Shown here: positions 54,012 through 59,628 of the stretch, one piece after another | Numbering within the stretch: position 1 is the stretch's first letter | How the letters are laid out: every line of letters starts with the position of its first letter | DNA from: Sinorhizobium sp. | Lineage (GTDB): Bacteria > Pseudomonadota > Alphaproteobacteria > Rhizobiales > Rhizobiaceae | Direction of reading: 5' to 3' | DNA: 59,628 bases | Assembly (NCBI GenBank): GCA_031178305.1 | Contig: JAPSJG010000002.1 | Span: 1 to 59,628, forward strand | Translations under genes and position numbers: made by a program | Notes under the pieces: generated by a model | What the model was told of the DNA's origin: nothing | Seen by the model: the letters and a program-made list of their open reading frames with translations, nothing else | Databases searched by the model: none

Positions 54012-54310
54012 CGTTCGCGAAGGCAACGATAGGCCGCACCCGAAAACTCCCGCCGGACGCCAAGATCATCGAGCTCTTCAACGCCGGTCTCAACAACAGG
54101 GAGATCGCGGAAAAGTTCGGCTGCACCCAACAGGCCGTCGGCAACTGTGTGAGACGCCTCAACCTCACCAGGGATGCACAGGCGCCGGCCGAGATGGAAC
54201 CTGCCCTACAGGCCCCGACGCGGCGCAATGTTGTCCGCCGGCATTTCTCATCGACCACCGTCAGTCTCCCGCTTGTCCGTGGCTGGTACGAGGCCGACCG
54301 CCATGACTGA
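54008..54310 (+). CDS. HTH DNA-binding protein
   Basis: DAKIIELFNAGLNNREIAEKFGCTQQAVGNCVRRLNL. Confidence 0.6.
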   Translation: MTFAKATIGRTRKLPPDAKIIELFNAGLNNREIAEKFGCTQQAVGNCVRRLNLTRDAQAPAEMEPALQAPTRRNVVRRHFSSTTVSLPLVRGWYEADRHD

Positions 54311-55055
54311 GACGGCACCGCTCTTCGCCGGCATCGGCGGGCACCACAGCGCACGGGCTCGCACCGACGAGTGGCTGACTCCTCCGGAGCTGATCGAGGC
54401 GCTTGGCGGCGCCGATTCCTTCGACCTCGATCCCTGTTCGCCGATCAGCCGGCCGTGGCCGACGGCGAAGCGGCATTTCACGATCGAGGATAATGGCTTG
54501 AGGCAGCCTTGGGCGGGTAGGGTGTGGCTCAACCCGCCTTACTCGACGAGCGTGATCGGAAAGTGGCTCGCTCGCCTGGCGCAGCATAATTGCGGCGTCT
54601 CGCTAATCTTCGCCAGGACCGAGACGGATGCCTTCTTCCGTTTTGTGTGGGAGAGGGCGAGCGCCGTGCTGTTCATGCGCGGCCGGATCAATTTCCACCT
54701 GGTGGACGGGCGGCGCGCCATTCGCAACAGCGGGGCGCCGTCGGTGCTGTGCGCCTACGGGTTCGACGACGCCGAAATTCTCGCCGGGAGCGGCATAGAA
54801 GGCCAGTTTGTTCCGCTGCTGCTTCCTCGCTTCTGGCCGACCACTTTCGGACACCGCACGTGGCGCGAAGTTATCGCGGCCTTCCTGCGGTCTCATGATG
54901 GTCCGATATCGCTCGCGGAGCTCTACCGCGCCCTCGCCGCGCATCCGAAGGCTAAGCGCAATCCCAACTACGAGGCGAAGATCCGGCAAGAGCTTCAGCG
55001 CGGACCTTTTCGCCGCGTGTCGCGTGGCACGTGGGAGTTCCGGTTCAATGACTGA
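54303..55055 (+). CDS. Phage N-6-adenine methyltransferase
   Basis: DEWLTPPELIEALGGADSFDLDPCS..GRVWLNPPYSTSVIGKWLARLA. Confidence 0.88.
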   Translation: MTETAPLFAGIGGHHSARARTDEWLTPPELIEALGGADSFDLDPCSPISRPWPTAKRHFTIEDNGLRQPWAGRVWLNPPYSTSVIGKWLARLAQHNCGVSLIFARTETDAFFRFVWERASAVLFMRGRINFHLVDGRRAIRNSGAPSVLCAYGFDDAEILAGSGIEGQFVPLLLPRFWPTTFGHRTWREVIAAFLRSHDGPISLAELYRALAAHPKAKRNPNYEAKIRQELQRGPFRRVSRGTWEFRFND

Positions 55056-55392
55056 CCGCATTTCCTGCATCAACCCGACGTGCCGGCGGACGGCACCGCG
55101 CGAGATGTTTCCGGACTCGAGGTACATCATCTGCCGCGGCTGCTGGAACAAGCTGCCTTCGCGGATCAAGGACCGCTGGAACGCGATCAAGACGCGGCAA
55201 CGCATCTTCGATCGCCTCGTCCGCAAGCCGAAATTCTCCGTCGACGTGCGACTCGAGCAATGGCGCCGGGTCGATCGGCGCATGACCATGGCCGAGCACG
55301 CCTTGGACGCTTCCATCCTGCAATTCTTCCATGCCGGGCAGGAACCTGCCGGACTCGAGTCGTTCATGAAGGAGATTGGCCTTGAGCGATAG
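55048..55392 (+). CDS. Hypothetical zinc-finger protein
   Basis: CINPTCRRTAPREMFPDSRYIICRGCWNKLP. Confidence 0.55.
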   Translation: MTDRISCINPTCRRTAPREMFPDSRYIICRGCWNKLPSRIKDRWNAIKTRQRIFDRLVRKPKFSVDVRLEQWRRVDRRMTMAEHALDASILQFFHAGQEPAGLESFMKEIGLER

Positions 55393-55708
55393 CAAGGACC
55401 GCCAGTGGCTCGCTGGTTCGTATCTCGACGAAGCAGCTGGCAACTTGATCACCGGCCTCGATCTCGGCAGCGGCGACACGCAGGTCGTGGCGGAGATCAG
55501 CCTCCGCGAGGACGGAACTCTCGATGTGCGGAGAATTGAGTTGCACGAGCTGCTCCGGGACGAGGCGAACCGTCTCACCGATATCGAGGGCTTCTGCGAG
55601 TCCTGGACGGTAGAAACGCCCAAGGCCGATCTCGGCCAGATCATCGGGTCATGCCAGCGCGGCCGGGCCGCGATCGAGGCGGTTCTAGCAAAGAAGGGGA
55701 AGAAATGA
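55376..55708 (+). CDS. Hypothetical protein
   Basis: 110 aa (TTG start); coupled to neighbours. Confidence 0.45.
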   Translation: MALSDSKDRQWLAGSYLDEAAGNLITGLDLGSGDTQVVAEISLREDGTLDVRRIELHELLRDEANRLTDIEGFCESWTVETPKADLGQIIGSCQRGRAAIEAVLAKKGKK

Positions 55709-56274
55709 CGGGCGAACGCTCAATCCTAAGATGGGGGAGCGTGCCCGTTCCCTACGCTGCACTGTGGTCGGCCGAGGAAGGCAAGATGACCGTCGATGTC
55801 TGCCGCCACATCAACCACCTTGCCTGCTGTGACGCGGAAGCTCGAGGTGTCGGTAAGCCGATCTTCGGGAAGCCGCACATGGGGCGTCAGCGCGAAGTGA
55901 TCGTCAACGACCTGTGCGACCTGTGCGCACGTCCGCTCAAGGGCCGCACCAAGGTCTCACTGTCTCACGCCCGCGTCTCAGCGACGGGCGCGGAGGGCGC
56001 CTGCGTGATGCAGGTCGAGCCTCTGGTGCACAAGGACTGCGCCCTCGTGTGTGTCCAGCACTGCCCGTCTCTCAAGCGGGACATCAAGGCCGGCACTCTG
56101 TTCGTGCGCCAGGTGCTGAAACACCGGCATCAGATCGCGTTGCTGACGACGGCAGCGGTCCAGGAGTTTTGCGGCGTGTCGCGCGACGGTGTCGCCGGTC
56201 ACGCGAAGGTCGAGCTGCAGCGCTGGAAGGACCGTGACCTGTCGTGGCTAGAAGCAGGAGGTGCCAACGCGTGA
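55705..56274 (+). CDS. Hypothetical Cys-rich protein
   Basis: CDLCARPLKGRTKVSLSHARVS..HKDCALVCVQHCPSL. Confidence 0.5.
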   Translation: MTGERSILRWGSVPVPYAALWSAEEGKMTVDVCRHINHLACCDAEARGVGKPIFGKPHMGRQREVIVNDLCDLCARPLKGRTKVSLSHARVSATGAEGACVMQVEPLVHKDCALVCVQHCPSLKRDIKAGTLFVRQVLKHRHQIALLTTAAVQEFCGVSRDGVAGHAKVELQRWKDRDLSWLEAGGANA

Positions 56275-56474
56275 GCACATGGTTCCAAGAGCGCCGCATC
56301 GAGTGGATCGCAGAGATGATCCGCATCTACGGCTTCATCAATCGAGGGCACGTCATGAAGAAGTTCGACGTGTCCGAGCCGCAGGCCTCAAAAGACCTGC
56401 AGCAGGCGATCGCGCAGCAACCAGACTTGATGCGCTACAACATGACCACCAAGCGATACGAGGCAACAGCGTGA
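56271..56474 (+). CDS. Small HTH protein
   Basis: ERRIEWIAEMIRIYGFINRGHVMKKFDVSEPQASKDLQQAIAQ; GTG start overlaps upstream stop. Confidence 0.55.
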   Translation: MSTWFQERRIEWIAEMIRIYGFINRGHVMKKFDVSEPQASKDLQQAIAQQPDLMRYNMTTKRYEATA

Positions 56475-56920
56475 TGAACGACTACGCACAGATAACGGAG
56501 CCTTACTGGGCGTCTCTTCGAATGATCCGCGAGGCGATCGAGACGATTTTCGGGCCAGCGGCAAACTTGGAGAGCGAGGAGGCGGAATTGTCGCGCGGAC
56601 CCGAGCCGCACCATACAGCCGAGGCTATTATCGCAGCGCTGCAGAATGTCGCCGCCGAGATCGAGCGCCTCACCCGCGAGCTGGATAAGATTTCAGCGTT
56701 GCTCAAAGACCCCGCCGCCGTTCGCGTGAACTATCTTCGCGGTGACATCGCCTGCCAAAACCTCATCGCCGAAGCGCGCCGCAAGGCTTTGGAGGAAGCG
56801 GCGGACATAATAAGAGCGCGGATGCCACTGTACACCGAGGACCAAGCACTGAATGCCTGCCGTGAGTGCATCTCCTCCATTCGCCACCGCGCCCAGGAGG
56901 ATTCCGATGCGAATTCTTGA
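56474..56920 (+). CDS. Hypothetical protein
   Basis: MNDYAQITEPYWASLRMIREAIETIFGP.., coiled-coil-like. Confidence 0.5.
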   Translation: MNDYAQITEPYWASLRMIREAIETIFGPAANLESEEAELSRGPEPHHTAEAIIAALQNVAAEIERLTRELDKISALLKDPAAVRVNYLRGDIACQNLIAEARRKALEEAADIIRARMPLYTEDQALNACRECISSIRHRAQEDSDANS

Positions 56921-57146
56921 GAAACGCCGGGGCTATTTCTACGGCACGCACAAGGGCGCAACGATCGAGATCGAACGCGATCACGATTGCCCCGAGCACA
57001 AGTTCTACATCCGCGTGAGGTGGAAGGACGGCGGCTACATGTACGACGGCTATTCTCCGGAAGGCGTTAACACGATGCCCGAGGCGAAGCGAGAGGCGAT
57101 CCGTGGCGCATGCTTGGATGAACCGAGGGAGAGGCGCTATGCTTGA
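56907..57146 (+). CDS. Hypothetical protein
   Basis: 79 aa, operon context. Confidence 0.45.
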   Translation: MRILEKRRGYFYGTHKGATIEIERDHDCPEHKFYIRVRWKDGGYMYDGYSPEGVNTMPEAKREAIRGACLDEPRERRYA

Positions 57147-57663
57147 TCTGTTCAGCAAGGAACCAATGTCTTCGGCCATCCTCTCGGGCTGCGGCGCCTA
57201 CCGCTACCGGCTTGATCGGCAATGGGACGCGGAAAAGCCTAAGCTCGCCTTTCTCATGCTGAACCCGTCCACGGCTGACGCCAGCCAAGATGATCCGACG
57301 ATTCGCCGGTGCATCGGCTTCGCGAAAGCATGGGGCTTCGGCAGCCTGATCGTTGGCAACCTATTCGCCCTGCGTTCTACTGACCCCAAGGCCCTCTACA
57401 GCCACTCGGACCCGATCGGGCCCGACAATGACCGACACCTTCTCGCCATCGCCAAGAGTGCCCGTAAAATCATCTGCGCGTGGGGAACGCACGGCGCCCT
57501 TAGAGACCGGGGCCGCGAGGTTGCCGAACGGCTCGAGTTTTTCAATCTCGCTGCGCTCAAGGTGACCGCAGGCGGCCATCCCGGCCATCCGCTCTATGTT
57601 GCCGCCGGCGCGCAACCACAGGCGTATTTTTTCCCGCAAGCGGTCACGCTTTCCAGATCGTGA
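57139..57663 (+). CDS. DUF1643-like protein
   Basis: LAFLMLNPSTADASQDDPTIRRCIGFAKAWGFGSLIVGNLFALRSTDPKAL. Confidence 0.88.
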   Translation: MLDLFSKEPMSSAILSGCGAYRYRLDRQWDAEKPKLAFLMLNPSTADASQDDPTIRRCIGFAKAWGFGSLIVGNLFALRSTDPKALYSHSDPIGPDNDRHLLAIAKSARKIICAWGTHGALRDRGREVAERLEFFNLAALKVTAGGHPGHPLYVAAGAQPQAYFFPQAVTLSRS

Positions 57664-57913
57664 AGGAATTGCCTTTCCGGTTCCCGCACTCGACACAGAC
57701 GAGATTGTTCCGCAGCTCTTTCAGAAACGTCTCGGCGCCAAATCGGCGCCGAACCTTTTCCCGGTCGATCCATCCCTTATGACCGCAGCGGCCGCATTCT
57801 CCGCCCAAAACATAATAGGCGGAGAGCTTCGCTAGATTGATCCATGGCAGCTCGCCGGCGGGTCCCACATATTTGTGCCTGGGCGAAAGGTCGATGCTCC
57901 GACGGTGTTTCAT
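57644..57913 (-). CDS. Zinc-ribbon hypothetical protein
   Basis: GGECGRCGHKGWIDREKVRRRFGAETFLKELRNNLVCVECGNR. Confidence 0.6.
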   Translation of the reverse strand: MKHRRSIDLSPRHKYVGPAGELPWINLAKLSAYYVLGGECGRCGHKGWIDREKVRRRFGAETFLKELRNNLVCVECGNRKGNSFTIWKA

Positions 57914-58022
57914 GGCATGCTCCGAAACTCAAGTCTTGGGCCGCCGCAAACCACATTCCTGATATGTTCTCTAACTCGCAAGAGTCAATGCACACGTTTG
58001 GGGATCTGTGCGTTAATGGCTC

Positions 58023-59006
58023 ATGGCTAGAGGAACTTCGAAGAAACTGCGCGACGCGCACCCGCCTGATCCGATGCCGGCGCGGGTGGAGCCTTGCCTT
58101 GCAGCCCTCGTCGACAAGCCCCCGGAGGGAGAGGATTGGGCTTACGAGGTGAAGTGGGACGGATACCGGCTCGCCGTCCACGTCGAGCCCGGCCGGGTGC
58201 GGATACTCACACGCGGTGGCTACGACTGGACCGACAGGTTTCCGTCGATCGTTGACGATGCGCGGCGCCTGGCGGTGAAGACGGCTATCCTCGACGGGGA
58301 GGCGGTTGTTCTCGATGACTTGGGTCGTTCCGATTTCGGCATGCTGCAGCGGGCGCTCGGACGATTGCCGTCGGCAGTCGAAGCCGGCGCTATCGTCTTC
58401 TATGCCTTCGACCTCCTCTATCTCGACGGGCGCGACCTTCGCCGGCTACCGCTCCGCGAGCGCCGGCGCTTGCTGGAGCCGCTTGTCGCAGGTCGTGAAG
58501 GCGCGGTTCGCCTTTCGGAGGAGGTGCAGGCGGACGGGGAGGAATTCTATCGCGTTGCCTGCGCGCATGGCCTTGAAGGCATCATCGCCAAGCACCGGGA
58601 GAAAACGTACCGCAGCGGCAGAGGCGAATGGTGGCGCAAGATCACCTGCAAGCGCCGCGACAGCTTTGTCGTTGTCGGTTATGAGCCCTCGACCGTGCCG
58701 CGCGCGATCGGCCGTTTGCTGCTGGCGGGGAGGCAAGGCGAGGCCTTCGTCTATGTCGGCGGCTGCGGGACGGGATGGAGCCATAAGGAGTCTGTGAAGT
58801 TGCGCGAGCTGCTCGACGAGATCAAGACGAACGAACCAGCCGTGGTGCTCAGGCGAAAGGGGGCGGTTTTCGTCCGTCCGCTTCTCGTCGCTGAGGTCGA
58901 GTATCGCGCCTGGACCGATGATCGCAAGCTGCGGCATGCGTCGTTCAAAGGCATTAGGCCTGTGGAGGACGGGGGCGAAGTCTACGAGCTCTCCATCAAG
59001 TCCTGA
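58023..59006 (+). CDS. ATP-dependent DNA ligase, LigD/LigC-type catalytic domains
   Basis: YEVKWDGYRLAVHVEPGRVRILTRGGYDWTDRFPSI.., LDGEAVVLDDLGRSDFGMLQ, EGIIAKHREKTYRSGRGEWWRKITCKR. Confidence 0.9.
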   Translation: MARGTSKKLRDAHPPDPMPARVEPCLAALVDKPPEGEDWAYEVKWDGYRLAVHVEPGRVRILTRGGYDWTDRFPSIVDDARRLAVKTAILDGEAVVLDDLGRSDFGMLQRALGRLPSAVEAGAIVFYAFDLLYLDGRDLRRLPLRERRRLLEPLVAGREGAVRLSEEVQADGEEFYRVACAHGLEGIIAKHREKTYRSGRGEWWRKITCKRRDSFVVVGYEPSTVPRAIGRLLLAGRQGEAFVYVGGCGTGWSHKESVKLRELLDEIKTNEPAVVLRRKGAVFVRPLLVAEVEYRAWTDDRKLRHASFKGIRPVEDGGEVYELSIKS

Positions 59007-59160
59007 TGTTGTCCACAGGGGTTTCTCATGCCTTCCCATCGCTTGACATAGCATCCCCTCCTATTCCATAGATCGAGGGCGGACAGGGTCTCCTCACAGC
59101 ACACGCTGCCAGACCAACGACAAGCCATGCCTACCTGGCTGGCGCATACCGGAGCCCGCT

Positions 59161-59391
59161 ATGTCCGACATCAGCACCGCATCAATTCACAAGCTCGATA
59201 CCTACCTCACGCTCAAAGAGGTGATGGCAATCACGAAGGTTGGAAGTTCGACGATCTATCGCTGGATCGACGAAGGAACCTTCCCCGATTCTCGGAAGCT
59301 TGGCGCCAACTGTGTCCGGTGGACCGAGTCGGACATCAAGGCTTGGCAGCAAGGTCTACCGTTCACGAATGCGTTGAAGAAGGCCTCGTGA
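59161..59391 (+). CDS. AlpA-family HTH protein, candidate excisionase
   Basis: YLTLKEVMAITKVGSSTIYRWIDEGTFPDSRKLGANCVRWTESDIKAWQ; next to attR. Confidence 0.88.
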   Translation: MSDISTASIHKLDTYLTLKEVMAITKVGSSTIYRWIDEGTFPDSRKLGANCVRWTESDIKAWQQGLPFTNALKKAS

Positions 59392-59416
59392 GCCGGCATT
59401 TCTCTCCGGTGTTTTT

Positions 59417-59436
59417 TGTGGGTACCACTGCGGGCA
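59417..59436 (+). promoter_or_regulatory. Putative integrase arm-type pair (TGTGGGTA-4 nt-TGCGGGCA)
   Basis: Same 12-bp start-to-start spacing as 207/219. Confidence 0.45.
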
Positions 59437-59501
59437 CGAAGCAAAGAACACCGTATCTCTATATTGAAGTTTCAGTGGCTTAGCTCCAGTAATTCGAAAG
59501 A

Positions 59502-59628
59502 CTCTCTGTCCGCCAACAGCATCTCCTAAGACCTCCGATAGATACTGATGAGGCCTTGATCTGCTGGGTTTTCTCATGCTTTGTGTCTCCCATCGGTTCC
59601 CATCGATAGAGACCACTACCCGCGCATT
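59502..59628 (+). repeat. attR: 127-bp perfect direct repeat
   Basis: Identical by eye to 80-206; carries the tRNA 3' end ctctctgtccgcca. Confidence 0.93.

Larger units (their letters stand above)
80..59628. mobile_element. Complete temperate podovirus-like prophage
   Basis: attL/attR, int, xis, terminase, portal, scaffold, capsid, tail, lysis and immunity modules all present. Confidence 0.93.

Noticed and set aside
1-59628. CRISPR array, rRNA or diversity-generating retroelement
   Set aside because: No regularly spaced repeat-spacer pattern, no rRNA sequence and no reverse transcriptase ORF were seen.
1-59628. Phage-encoded RNA polymerase driving the GCGCATGAGTG box as a T7-like promoter
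   Set aside because: No single-subunit RNAP motifs were recognised, including in the giant protein; a host-RNAP promoter or RNA leader role fits better.

Overview
The window reads as one complete integrated temperate podovirus-like prophage, about 59.4 kb, in an alphaproteobacterial (rhizobial-looking) host. It sits in the 3' end of a tRNA-Ser(GGA) gene. A perfect 127-bp direct repeat (80-206 and 59502-59628) forms attL and attR. A tyrosine integrase lies just inside attL and an AlpA/excisionase-like HTH gene just inside attR.

The virion genes resemble the Bcep22-type podophage layout: N4-gp56-like capsid, P22-like portal, acidic scaffold, and a 5013-aa polyvalent (DarB/PLxRFG-like) protein. 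These assignments come from reading motifs, not from searches.

Gene blocks, left to right: int; holin/endolysin (-); capsid-tail-internal virion genes (+); lipoprotein and giant protein (-); a two-gene DUF4145 + TIR/deoxyribosyltransferase-like cassette (+); CsrA-like, scaffold, portal, terminase, replication/recombination and GapR genes (-); an immunity region; a long early operon of small genes (+); a LigD-type DNA ligase; and xis.

The most interesting items are:
(1) the DUF4145 + TIR/DRHyd-like cassette, a candidate undescribed defence module;
(2) a conserved leader element, an 11-nt box GCGCATGAGTG followed by an RBS/start-codon hairpin, in front of four late transcription units in both orientations, in a phage that also encodes a CsrA-like protein;
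(3) TTCAGTCAA operators at exact 17-bp pitch on both sides of the immunity region.
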